Source: Methylobacterium currus (lineage in GTDB: Bacteria > Pseudomonadota > Alphaproteobacteria > Rhizobiales > Beijerinckiaceae). From it: 64,000 bases of DNA. Positions 33,135 to 41,152 of this stretch are shown here, one piece after another (positions within the stretch are counted from its first letter, which is position 1; each line of letters opens with the position of its first letter). Location: contig NZ_CP028844.1 in assembly GCF_003058325.1 (NCBI RefSeq), positions 205,001 through 269,000 on the forward strand. Reading direction: 5' to 3'. Both the position numbers and the translations under genes were made by a program. Under the pieces are notes generated by a model. It worked only from the letters and a program-made list of their open reading frames with translations, was not told where the DNA came from and made no database searches.

Positions 33135-34092
33135 CGGGCTCGCGCGGCCGCGCCTCCGCCCGGGCCACGTGCTGCTGCTGCTCGCGCTCGCCGCCCTGGG
33201 GCTCGCCGTCGCCTTCATGACGGTCGGCGCCAACGGCCGCTGGAGCTTCGTGCTGCCGTTCCGCGGCACCAAGCTCGCCTCGCTGCTCCTCGTCGCCTGC
33301 GCCGTCGCCACCGCGACCGTGCTGTTCCAGACCGTGTCCGGCAACCGCATCCTGACCCCGGCGATCATGGGCTTCGACGAGCTCTACCGCCTGATCCAGA
33401 CCGGCACCGTGGTGGCGGCCGGGACGGGCGGCCTCGGCGACCCGCGGCTGCGCTTCCTCGCCGAGACCGGCGCGATGGTGCTGTTCGCGCTCCTGCTGTA
33501 CCGCTGGCTCCTGAGCCGCGACGAGCGCGGCCTGCATCTCCTGCTGCTCGTCGGCGTGGTCTGCGGCGTGCTCTTCCGCAGCCTGTCGCAATTCCTGCAA
33601 CGGATGCTCGACCCGAACCAGTTCGTCGTCCTGCAATCGAGCTTCTTCGCCAACTTCAACACCGTCCATCCGGAATTGCTGGCGCTCGCCGCCCTCGGCC
33701 TGGTGGCGGCCGGGCTCGGGGTCTGGCGGCTGACGGGCCGGCTCGACGTGCTGCTGCTCGGCCGGGACGAGGCCATCGCGCTCGGGGTCGACCACCGGCG
33801 GACGCTGACCCTGGTGCTGGTCCTCGTCGCGGTTCTGGTCTCGGTCTCGACGGCGCTCGTCGGGCCGGTGACCTTCCTCGGCCTCCTCGTCGCCAACCTC
33901 GCCTACCGGGTGATGCCGAGCTACCGCCACGCCGTCGTGCTGCCGGCCGCCGCGCTGATCGCGGCGATCACGCTCGTCGGCGGCCAGCTCGTCCTGGAGC
34001 GGGTCTTCTCGCTCAACGCCGCCCTGTCGATCGTGATCGAGTTCCTGGGCGGCCTCACCCTCCTGCTCCTCCTCGCGAGACGCGCCCGATGA
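33127..34092 (+). CDS. Siderophore ABC transporter permease 2 (FatC/YclO-like)
   Basis: Second FecCD-type permease, 321 residues. Landmarks are RGTKLASLLLVACAVATATV, FQTVSGNRILTPAIMGFDEL and the coupling loop LVGPVTFLGLLVANLAYRVM. It overlaps the upstream permease by 8 nt and the ATPase by 4 nt (ATGA), so the heterodimeric channel and its motor are translated together. This two-permease arrangement is that of FatCD, CeuBC and YclNO. Confidence 0.92.
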   Translation: MHDGLARPRLRPGHVLLLLALAALGLAVAFMTVGANGRWSFVLPFRGTKLASLLLVACAVATATVLFQTVSGNRILTPAIMGFDELYRLIQTGTVVAAGTGGLGDPRLRFLAETGAMVLFALLLYRWLLSRDERGLHLLLLVGVVCGVLFRSLSQFLQRMLDPNQFVVLQSSFFANFNTVHPELLALAALGLVAAGLGVWRLTGRLDVLLLGRDEAIALGVDHRRTLTLVLVLVAVLVSVSTALVGPVTFLGLLVANLAYRVMPSYRHAVVLPAAALIAAITLVGGQLVLERVFSLNAALSIVIEFLGGLTLLLLLARRAR

Positions 34093-34847
34093 TCGAGACG
34101 CACGACCTCACGCGCCGCTACGGCGACACCGTGGTGGTGGACGGCGTCTCGTTGCGCCTGCCGGAGCGCGCCTTCGTCTCGGTGATCGGGGCGAACGGCG
34201 CCGGCAAGTCGAGCGTCCTGTCGATGGTCAGCCGGCTCCTGCCCCCGAGCGCCGGCCGTGCCCTCGTCGACGGGCTCGACGTCGGCACGACCCCCGGCGA
34301 TGTCCTGGCCAAGCGGCTCGGCATCCTGCGCCAGGAGCACGGCGTCACGGCGCGGGTGACGATCCGCGACCTCGTCGCCTTCGGGCGCTACCCGCATTCG
34401 AAGGGCCGGCTGACCCCAGCAGACCGCGCCCACATCGCCGATGCGCTCGCCTTCCTCGATCTCGATCCCCTGGCCGACCGCTTCCTCGACGAGGTCTCGG
34501 GCGGGCAGCGCCAGCGCGCCTACATCGCCATGGTGCTGGCCCAGGACACCGACTGCATCCTGCTCGACGAGCCCCTGAACAACCTCGACATGCGCCACGC
34601 CGCCGCGATGATGAGCCTGCTGCGCCGGGCCGTCGACGAGCGCGGCCGCACGATCGTGGCGGTGCTCCACGACATCAACTTCGCCTCCTGCTACTCGGAC
34701 TGCATCGTGGCGATGCGCGACGGCAAGGTGGTGGCGATGGGCCCGCCCGAGGAGATCGTGACGCCCGAGGTGCTGCGCGCGGTCTACGGGATCGACGTCG
34801 AGGTGGTGACGGTGAAGGGGTACAGGACCGTGTTCTTCTACCGCTGA
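34089..34847 (+). CDS. Siderophore ABC transporter ATP-binding protein (CeuD/YclP-like)
   Basis: ATPase of 252 residues that drives uptake. Walker A is GANGAGKSS (about 35-43), the signature is VSGGQRQRAY, Walker B is CILLDEPLNNLD and the switch histidine lies in VAVLHDINF. The C-terminal segment (GIDVEVVTVKGYRTVFFYR) is typical of iron-chelate ATPases of the YclP/CeuD group. It is the last gene of the unit; a hairpin follows the stop after 25 nt. Confidence 0.93.
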   Translation: MIETHDLTRRYGDTVVVDGVSLRLPERAFVSVIGANGAGKSSVLSMVSRLLPPSAGRALVDGLDVGTTPGDVLAKRLGILRQEHGVTARVTIRDLVAFGRYPHSKGRLTPADRAHIADALAFLDLDPLADRFLDEVSGGQRQRAYIAMVLAQDTDCILLDEPLNNLDMRHAAAMMSLLRRAVDERGRTIVAVLHDINFASCYSDCIVAMRDGKVVAMGPPEEIVTPEVLRAVYGIDVEVVTVKGYRTVFFYR

Positions 34848-34872
34848 CCCGTTCCCCCGCGGGATAGCCGGG

Positions 34873-34906
34873 GAGACGGCAGAGGTTACGCGCCTCTCCC
34901 CGTCTC
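34873..34906 (+). terminator. Probable terminator of the metallophore transport operon
   Basis: GAGACGG and AGAGG pair with CCTCT and CCGTCTC around a TTACGCG loop, giving a 12-bp stem with a small internal bulge. It starts 25 nt after the ATPase stop. No strong T-run follows. Confidence 0.5.
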
Positions 34907-34996
34907 GATCGGACCTGACGCCGCCGGAGCCGCCGGGCGCTTCCGGAGGCGTGGCGGGCTCGTCGTCGATCCGTCGAGCCGCCCCCCTCGGAGGGT

Positions 34997-35206
34997 TCAG
35001 GCCGTCGCCCGCCCGCGTCCGGCGGCGCGCCCGCGCTCGGCGGAATCACATGGCGTCGCCGCCGCCAGGGCGACCCGGTCCGGCACGTCCTCCTCCGAGC
35101 CCCACCAGACCGTCTCGCCGCTCGCCAACCGGGCGTAGCGGGCCTGACCGCGAATTCCGACCTCGACCACCCGCCCGAGGCGCCCCGACTTCCGTCCGAC
35201 ATCCAT
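34997..35206 (-). CDS. Small hypothetical protein
   Basis: A 69-residue frame on the minus strand (MDVGRKSGRLGRVVEVGIRG start) with a beta-strand-rich core ARYARLASGETVWWGSEEDV and an Ala/Arg tail. I do not recognise a family. It lies alone in the 667-nt gap between the ATPase and the Ros-like regulator. The protein-like core makes it plausible, but no strong ribosome-binding site was seen. Confidence 0.4.
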   Translation of the reverse strand: MDVGRKSGRLGRVVEVGIRGQARYARLASGETVWWGSEEDVPDRVALAAATPCDSAERGRAAGRGRATA

Positions 35207-35514
35207 GGCTGCTGCTCCCGCACCGCCTCCGTCAGCGAACGCCGCTCGCGGCCCCGGGTTCGAGCGGGGCCGTGACGCGCCGATGCGAGTCCTGCGCCGG
35301 CTGGCACACCGGGTCGGGCCGCGCGGCCGTCTTGATACCGTCATTCCTGATATCCCGCCGCCGATCGACCCGGTGGTGCGCGTCCGTTCGCAATCTTGAT
35401 CGGCGCTAATTCCACCCGCCCGGCAATTTTATATGCTGATTGTTCAATCTTGCCGATTGACCCTGGAACGGCCGACCTCCATCACGAGAGAGGTTAGTTA
35501 TCTGGAAGAAAAAA

Positions 35515-36012
35515 ATGGACGACGCGGCCACCCACACCTCTCCGTTGATCGAGCTGACGAGCGATATCGTCGGCGCCTACGTGTCGAATAATAATGTTCG
35601 GACCGCAGATCTTCCCGGCCTGATTGCATCGATACACGCAACGCTGGTCGGCCTCGGCCAGTCGGCGACCGAGCCGGAGGAGGACCACAAGGTCACCGCC
35701 GCCCAGATCCGGAAATCCGTGACGCCGGATCACATCACGAGCTTCCTCGACGGCAAGCCCTACAAGAGCCTGAAGCGCCACCTCACGACGCGCGGCTACA
35801 CGCCGGACGAGTACCGGCAGAAGTTCGGCCTGCCCTTCGATTACCCCATGGTCGCGGCCAGCTACGCCGCCCAGCGCTCCGAGCTCGCCAAGAGCCTCGG
35901 CCTCGGCCAGATCCGGCGCGACCGCGCGGCGGCGCGAAAGGCGCAGGCCGAGCCCGCCGCACCGGCGCGCCGTGGCCGCCCGCGGAAGTCCGGGGCTCCC
36001 ACCGAAGGGTGA
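35515..36012 (+). CDS. MucR/Ros-family transcriptional regulator lacking the zinc cysteines
   Basis: Regulator of 165 residues. The N-terminus (PLIELTSDIVGAYVSNN) is the MucR oligomerisation region. The DNA-binding part keeps the Ros/MucR framework KSVTPDHITSFLDGKPYKSL, KRHLTTRGYTPDEYRQKFGL and YPMVAASYAAQRSELAKSLG. The two cysteines that bind zinc in Ros are replaced (Ser-Phe region ITSFLDG), as in the zinc-independent Mesorhizobium Ml homologues. The tail is Ala/Lys/Arg-rich with an AT-hook-like RRGRPRKSG, which could grip AT-rich DNA. MucR proteins silence AT-rich promoters; the upstream region here is AT-rich, so self-control is likely. Confidence 0.9.
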   Translation: MDDAATHTSPLIELTSDIVGAYVSNNNVRTADLPGLIASIHATLVGLGQSATEPEEDHKVTAAQIRKSVTPDHITSFLDGKPYKSLKRHLTTRGYTPDEYRQKFGLPFDYPMVAASYAAQRSELAKSLGLGQIRRDRAAARKAQAEPAAPARRGRPRKSGAPTEG

Positions 36013-36153
36013 GGATGCCCGCGACACCGTGACGGCCCGGCAGGGCCGGCATGCGGCGTCGCCTCGGAATCGATCGTCCCGAGGTCCGGCTTGCGGCTGC
36101 GGCGGACCGGGCGCCATCGCAGGTCCTACCGGACGCTCTCGTGTCACCTGACC

Positions 36154-36176
36154 TGCGGCCTCGGGACGAGGCCGCA
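36154..36176. terminator. 9-bp hairpin in the gap after the Ros-like gene
   Basis: TGCGGCCTC and GAGGCCGCA flank GGGAC. It is 141 nt beyond the regulator stop, in an otherwise gene-free 313-nt gap (36013-36325), and is not followed by a T-run. It could end the regulator transcript. Confidence 0.35.
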
Positions 36177-36325
36177 TGTGGGATGCCGCACATCCGCCGA
36201 GCCGATACCGGCGCGTCGCCTGATCCGCCCCTGCCCGGCGCTCGATCGGCCCTTGGCGCGCCGCCTGCGACCGGTCATCCTCGGTCGATGCGACAGGCTG
36301 CGGGAATGACGGATCTCGGGAGGAC

Positions 36326-37915
36326 ATGAGGATGCCGGCTCAGGACACCACGCCCTATCGGACGCAACACTGGTCGGTGACGAAGCCGGTCGCGTCGGGT
36401 CGGGACGGCATCGTGGTGGCACAGAACCGCGAGGCCGCCGAGGCCGGGGCGGCGATCCTGGCGGCGGGCGGCAACGCCGCCGATGCGGCTGTCGCCACCG
36501 CCTTCGCGCTGGCCGCGGTCGAGCCCTGGAACAGCGGACTCGGCGGCATCGGCTTCGCGCTGGTGCTGCCGCCCGGCGCCGAGCGGGCGACCGTCGTCGA
36601 TTTCGGGCCCGTGTCGAGCCGCAACATACGGGCCTCCGACTATCCCCTCACAGGCCGGGAGAAGCGCGACCTGTTCACCTGGCCGGAGGTGGCGGAGGAC
36701 CGCAACGTCCACGGGCCGCTCTCGTTCTGCATCCCCTCGGCGGTGGCAGGCTATGCCACGCTGCACGAGGCGTTCGGGACCGGCCGGCCGGTCGCGGACC
36801 TGCTCGCCCCGGCGCTCGCGCTGGCGCGCCGGGGCCTCGCCCTGGACTGGTACACCACCCTGAAGATCGCCACCTCGGCCTCGGTGCTGCGGCTCTACGA
36901 GGAGAGCGCGCGGATCTACCTGCCGGACGGGCTGCCGCCGGTTCCGCCCTACCAGGGCACGCCCGGCTTCCGGCCGCTCGGATGCCTGCCCGAGACGCTG
37001 GAGCGGCTGGCGCAAGCCGGCCTGCGCGACTTCTACGAGGGCGGGATCGCCCGCGACCTCGTCGCCGACATCGCGGCCCTCGGCGGCGTCATCGACGGGC
37101 AGGATCTGGCCTCCTGCCGCGCGGTGCTGCGCGACGCGCCCACGATCGCCTGGCGCGACGACCACCTCGTCCATACGGCGGGCGGTCTCACCGCGGCGCC
37201 GACCCTCGCCGAGGTCGTGGCCGGCATGGCGGACGCGAACCGGGCCGCCGCTCCGGACGCTGCCTGGTTCGCCGCGCTCTCGACCGTGATGCGGGAGGCC
37301 TATGCCAGGCGCCTCGCGGGCCTGGGCGCCGCCCGGGAGCCGGCCGAGACCTGCACGACGCATCTCACCGTCGTCGACCGGGACGGGATGCTGGTGTCGA
37401 TGACGACGACGCTGCTCTCCTCGATGGGCAGCCGGGTCGTGCTGCCGACGACCGGCGTGCTGATGAACAACGGCGTGATGTGGTTCGATCCGCGCCCCGG
37501 CAGCGCCAACCCGATCGCCCCCGGCGCACGCCCGCTCTGCAACATGTGCCCGGTCATCGTGACGCCGCGCACCGGCGACGGCCCCCGCATCGCCGCGGGG
37601 TCCTCCGGCGGACGGCGCATCCTGGCGAGCGTCTACCAGACCCTCGCCTTCCTCATCGATTTCGGGATGGATCCGCAGGCGGCGGCCCACGCGCCGCGCA
37701 TCGACGTCTCGGGTCCGGACGGAACGAGCGCGGATGCCCGGCTCCCGCCAGAGGTGCGTGACGCGCTCGCCGCGTCGGGCCCGCTCGCGGTGGTGGAGCA
37801 CGGCGTCCTGCCGATCAACTTCGCCTGCCCGAACTTCGTGCGGGTGGCGGGCGGCGAGGCCGCAGGGTGCAGCGACGCTGCCTCGCCGTGGTCGGCCGCC
37901 GTGGCGGCGGGGTAG
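36326..37915 (+). CDS. Gamma-glutamyltransferase family protein
   Basis: Ntn-hydrolase of 529 residues. The self-cleavage and nucleophile threonine is Thr344 in ETCTTHLTVVDRDG, preceded by the large-subunit start GGNAADAAVATAFAL and NSGLGGIGF. The C-terminal glycine-rich oxyanion region is SSGGRRILASVYQTLAF. GGT enzymes process glutathione or other gamma-glutamyl compounds; this branch has no evident signal peptide and may be cytoplasmic and act on other amides, such as acylases of the GGT superfamily. It is a single gene, ended by a strong hairpin. Confidence 0.88.
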   Translation: MRMPAQDTTPYRTQHWSVTKPVASGRDGIVVAQNREAAEAGAAILAAGGNAADAAVATAFALAAVEPWNSGLGGIGFALVLPPGAERATVVDFGPVSSRNIRASDYPLTGREKRDLFTWPEVAEDRNVHGPLSFCIPSAVAGYATLHEAFGTGRPVADLLAPALALARRGLALDWYTTLKIATSASVLRLYEESARIYLPDGLPPVPPYQGTPGFRPLGCLPETLERLAQAGLRDFYEGGIARDLVADIAALGGVIDGQDLASCRAVLRDAPTIAWRDDHLVHTAGGLTAAPTLAEVVAGMADANRAAAPDAAWFAALSTVMREAYARRLAGLGAAREPAETCTTHLTVVDRDGMLVSMTTTLLSSMGSRVVLPTTGVLMNNGVMWFDPRPGSANPIAPGARPLCNMCPVIVTPRTGDGPRIAAGSSGGRRILASVYQTLAFLIDFGMDPQAAAHAPRIDVSGPDGTSADARLPPEVRDALAASGPLAVVEHGVLPINFACPNFVRVAGGEAAGCSDAASPWSAAVAAG

Positions 37916-37971
37916 AGTTCCGATCGATCCAACCGCCTGCGGTCGCGTCGGTTCAACCGGATCGGTTCGAA

Positions 37972-38028
37972 GCGGGCTGGTGATACGATTTCCGTACGAT
38001 CCGTCCGGAAATCGTATCACCAGCCCGC
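37972..38028. terminator. Perfect 23-bp hairpin between convergent genes
   Basis: GCGGGCTGGTGATACGATTTCCG at 37972-37994 pairs exactly with 38006-38028 across an 11-nt loop. Two further small palindromes follow at 38033-38049 (GCGGAG-CTGCG-CTCCGC) and about 38068-38101 (GATCTCCG with CGGAGATC). Set between a plus-strand and a minus-strand stop, it can serve as a two-way terminator; the run of palindromes also looks like an extragenic repeat unit. Confidence 0.6.
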
Positions 38029-38163
38029 GACGGCGGAGCTGCGCTCCGCACGCTTGAGCGAAGCCGATCTCCGCATCGCGAAGCGATCGGCCGGAGATCG
38101 CATGACGCGTCGTCTCGGCCAGCCGAGCCTGACGACGATGCCGGCCGAGACGGTGCTGGCCGT

Positions 38164-39060
38164 TCAGACGCCGAGATAGGTCGCGGCACTCTGGACGATC
38201 GTGGCCAGGACGACCGTCGTCTTTGACTTGCCCGTGATCGCCACGTCGAGGCGACCGGCGTCGTCGAAGCTCACCATGGTCTTCGCCGCGGTCGCCGGAA
38301 GATAGTAGGGCCACGCCCCGGCGGCCTTCACGCCAGCCTCGACGAGGGACTGGCTCACCGCGTCGAAGGGCGCGGTGGAGCCGGCGGAGACGGACAGACC
38401 GGAAGCTACGACGAGGCCTGTCGTCATCCATCGGAGCGTCCCGTTCGGGCCGAAGGCCGTGTCCCAGTTGACCGCGGAGGCCGGATTCCAGGGCGCCGCG
38501 CCGGGCGTGCGGTAGGCCAGGGACAAGGCCGAGGAGACGTACCAGTCGCCCGGCTGTGGCCTGACGACGGACAGGTGGTTGCAGGCGACGGTCGCCTTCA
38601 CCGTGCCACTGGCGAAGGTTGCGCTGGGGTCGAGCGGCGGCAGGCCGCCGAACAGGCCGAAATACCCGGCTGGCGGCGTCGGGACGGCGTCGAAGTGGAA
38701 GGTCAAGCCGGACGCCGCGGCGAGCAGGCGGTTCAGCCCGGCGGAATCGATGCTCCACGTCGCCGGAGCCGATCCCCACTCCGCGAGCCGTGCCTGCGCC
38801 GCCGCAATGGGATCGAGCAAACTGCCGCTGGGAACCAGCGCTCCGATGACGGCGGAATAGGCGGTAAAGAAGTCCGACGCCGAAGGCGCGTAGATCGGGC
38901 CCGGCTTCGGGAGCGTGTTGAACCAGCCCCAGAGCGCGGCGTCGTCGCCGGCGGGAAGGGCCATGGCGGGCTGGGTAATCGCCGCGCCTTGGCCACGGAG
39001 CCCGAATGCCTGGATTTCCTGGTCCACGAAACGGCTCTGCAGGGTATCGAAGCTGGACAT
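38164..39060 (-). CDS. Hypothetical protein, paralogue of the upstream gene product
   Basis: Protein of 298 residues of unknown family. It lacks a signal peptide and transmembrane helices. It shares a clear block order with the 392-residue product encoded just upstream: LWGWFNTLP, GYFGLFGG, then QPGDWYVSSALSLAY, APWNPASAVNWDTAFGPNG, TTGLVVASGLSVSA and a C-terminal VSFDDAGRLDV with a final LG. It is shorter by some 90 residues, mainly between the N-terminal block and the FGLFGG block. The pair arose by duplication. Context gives no function: no toxin, secretion or phage genes adjoin. A second start at 38996 is not supported. Confidence 0.75.
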   Translation of the reverse strand: MSSFDTLQSRFVDQEIQAFGLRGQGAAITQPAMALPAGDDAALWGWFNTLPKPGPIYAPSASDFFTAYSAVIGALVPSGSLLDPIAAAQARLAEWGSAPATWSIDSAGLNRLLAAASGLTFHFDAVPTPPAGYFGLFGGLPPLDPSATFASGTVKATVACNHLSVVRPQPGDWYVSSALSLAYRTPGAAPWNPASAVNWDTAFGPNGTLRWMTTGLVVASGLSVSAGSTAPFDAVSQSLVEAGVKAAGAWPYYLPATAAKTMVSFDDAGRLDVAITGKSKTTVVLATIVQSAATYLGV

Positions 39061-39188
39061 GGGAGGCCTCCGCAGGATCGTCGCCGAGAGGGGTCGGGTC
39101 GTCCGCCGGTCGCATGACGGGCGGACGGACGGCTTTCGAAGGGCGCCCCTCGCCCGCAGGCAAGGGACGCCTTCCGCGCGGATCCGCG

Positions 39189-40367
39189 TCAGGCGGCGAA
39201 GAAGAGTTTGGTCAACGTCTTCGCGGCCTGCGCCTCGGCGCCGAGATACTGGCTTGCGGAGAGCACCTTCGCGCCGATCACCACCGGAACGCCGGGCTTG
39301 CTCGTGGTCTTCACGACCATATGGCCCGAGTTATCGAAGCTGACATTCGAGGACGAGCCACCGGAGCCGCCGCTGGTGTAGAACGGCCACAGCCCGTTCT
39401 GCGAGTTGGAGGTGATCTGGTTCTGCTCGTCCGACGTGTAGACCGCCGACGAGGTGACGACGATCGACATGCCGCTCACGACCACCAGGCTGGACATGAA
39501 GCGCTGCATGTTGCCCTGGGGGCCGAAGGTGTTGGTCCAGTTGATCGGCTTGCTCTGATCCCAGGGCGCTCCGCTCTGGTTGTGGAACGCCAGCCCCAAG
39601 GCCGACGAGGTGTACCAGTCGCCGGGGGTCGGCGCGAAGCTCAGCACGTGCTCGAACGTCGCATCGAGATTGACGCCGCTCGACGCGAACTTCTCGCTGA
39701 CCTCCGAGGTCGAGGAGCTGCCGCCCCACAGGCCGAAGAAACCGCTATTGGCGCTTTTCGTCCAGCTCTGCGAGACGTCGGTATTCCAGCTGCTCTCCGC
39801 GACCGAGAAGGACCGATTTGGCGCATTCTTCAGAAGCTGTTTCAGCTTGCTGTAGTCTTGCGAGAAGTCGACCGGCTTCTTGCCGACCGGCTTGTAGGCC
39901 GTGACGTTCATCTGGGCCGCGAAGACCGGGTCGAGCATGGCGGCGGCGAGCGCCGAGGCCCCCGAGACCGCAACCGGGCTACATGCCCCGTTGGTGAGGG
40001 CCCAGTTGCGGAAGTCGATGGCGCTCGTCCCCGCATCTCCGTTCTGCACGGCCTGCGTGTAGGCATTGTTGCATGCCGGGCCGATGGTGCTCTGGAAGCT
40101 GTTCGGCGCTGCCAGCAATGCGGACATCACGCCTTGATAGTTGGAAAGGAACTGATTTCCGCCCGATATCGCCGTGTTCTGGGTCAGGGAATAGGGGGGT
40201 ATATTGTTGAGATATGCCCAAAGATCCTGATCTGCCGTTTCTCCAGCGACAAGTGGCGGCGATGGCTGGATGATCTGAAAAGGATCATTCGGAGAAAAGC
40301 CGAGTCCTTGCGAGAGCGCATTATAAAAACCAGCCTGAAGATCTTGGAAATTATGAGGTTGCGACAT
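39189..40367 (-). CDS. Hypothetical protein, larger paralogue of an unknown pair
   Basis: Protein of 392 residues rich in Asn, Gln and Ser, unlike the Arg/Ala-rich neighbours. Blocks shared with the 38164 gene product are LWAYLNNIP, GFFGLWGGSSS, TPGDWYTSSALGLAFHN, APWDQSKPINWTNTFGPQG, SSLVVVSGMSIVV and VSFDNSGHMVV. No signal peptide, membrane helix or catalytic motif is seen. The alternating hydrophobic pattern and Gly/Ser loops suggest a beta-rich fold. Lower GC and the AT-rich upstream island suggest lateral acquisition. I do not recognise the family; pore-former or binding protein are only guesses. Confidence 0.75.
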   Translation of the reverse strand: MSQPHNFQDLQAGFYNALSQGLGFSPNDPFQIIQPSPPLVAGETADQDLWAYLNNIPPYSLTQNTAISGGNQFLSNYQGVMSALLAAPNSFQSTIGPACNNAYTQAVQNGDAGTSAIDFRNWALTNGACSPVAVSGASALAAAMLDPVFAAQMNVTAYKPVGKKPVDFSQDYSKLKQLLKNAPNRSFSVAESSWNTDVSQSWTKSANSGFFGLWGGSSSTSEVSEKFASSGVNLDATFEHVLSFAPTPGDWYTSSALGLAFHNQSGAPWDQSKPINWTNTFGPQGNMQRFMSSLVVVSGMSIVVTSSAVYTSDEQNQITSNSQNGLWPFYTSGGSGGSSSNVSFDNSGHMVVKTTSKPGVPVVIGAKVLSASQYLGAEAQAAKTLTKLFFAA

Positions 40368-41152
40368 GGCTTTCCTCCGAGTTGCCGGACAGATGAGTGA
40401 TTCGTCTGTCCCTGATTCGATACACCCTCAGGTAATTTTCATCAACCTTAGGTCATAAAAAACTCCGCGGCCGGGCTGCGTCCGGGTCGGCGGAGGGGAA
40501 AACAGTTTTCCATGACAATCATGACGATAGCGGGAAAGATTTCGATACTCGTACTCGGAGATATTATATTGATTAATTCGATATATCGAGTGCATTTATC
40601 AAATATCCGACAATATTAATGTCTATCGACAGTATCGATCTGACATTTCAATAATGCATATTAAATATCGTAATATATTGTAAAAATAAATAATCGCATA
40701 CTTCGATATAAAATATCAAGAATTATTGAATTTGTTAAACAATCAAGAAATTGAGGATTGCTCCATCCATAATGCTTTTAAATCATGTGAATGTACTGAA
40801 TTGCTTCTGCATCGCACGGCCGAAGGATCGCCGCGAGGGTCACGGCCCGGCCGCAAGGGCGCCCCACCGGACACCTCGCCGTCCGTGGATGCGGGTCACG
40901 CCACGTGTCGACCGCCGGCCGGAGGCCGCAGCAGCTGACCCGTCTCCAGCCGAACCGCTCTGCTCCTTCGATGAAGGGAGCGGCGTCCGTCCTTTCCGCT
41001 ACGATCCCGTGCAGGATGGTGCTTCGCCCGGAAGAGCGGGCGCACCGGCTGACCGCATCCGGTCCGAAGCCACCCCCAGCAACGGCGGCTCATCCCTGAG
41101 CCGACGAGGTCGACAGGCCGGCCCGCACCGCGGCGCGACCGCTCGCCGCCAC
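40368..41152. other. Gene-free region with an AT-rich island
   Basis: No credible gene in 785 nt. From about 40500 to 40800 base composition falls far below the local average and includes the palindrome TCGATATATCGA at 40578-40589 and several ATAT/TTAAAT runs. It probably holds the promoter of the paralogue pair. Such islands are typical targets of H-NS-like silencers such as MucR. Confidence 0.5.

Noticed and set aside
19576..34847. NRPS or PKS metallophore cluster
   Set aside because: No condensation, adenylation-PCP or ketosynthase modules; the enzymes are NIS synthetases with a stand-alone aryl ligase.
40726..40938. Short plus-strand frame in the AT-rich island
   Set aside because: Chance frame: no ribosome-binding site, no family, and composition changes mid-way.
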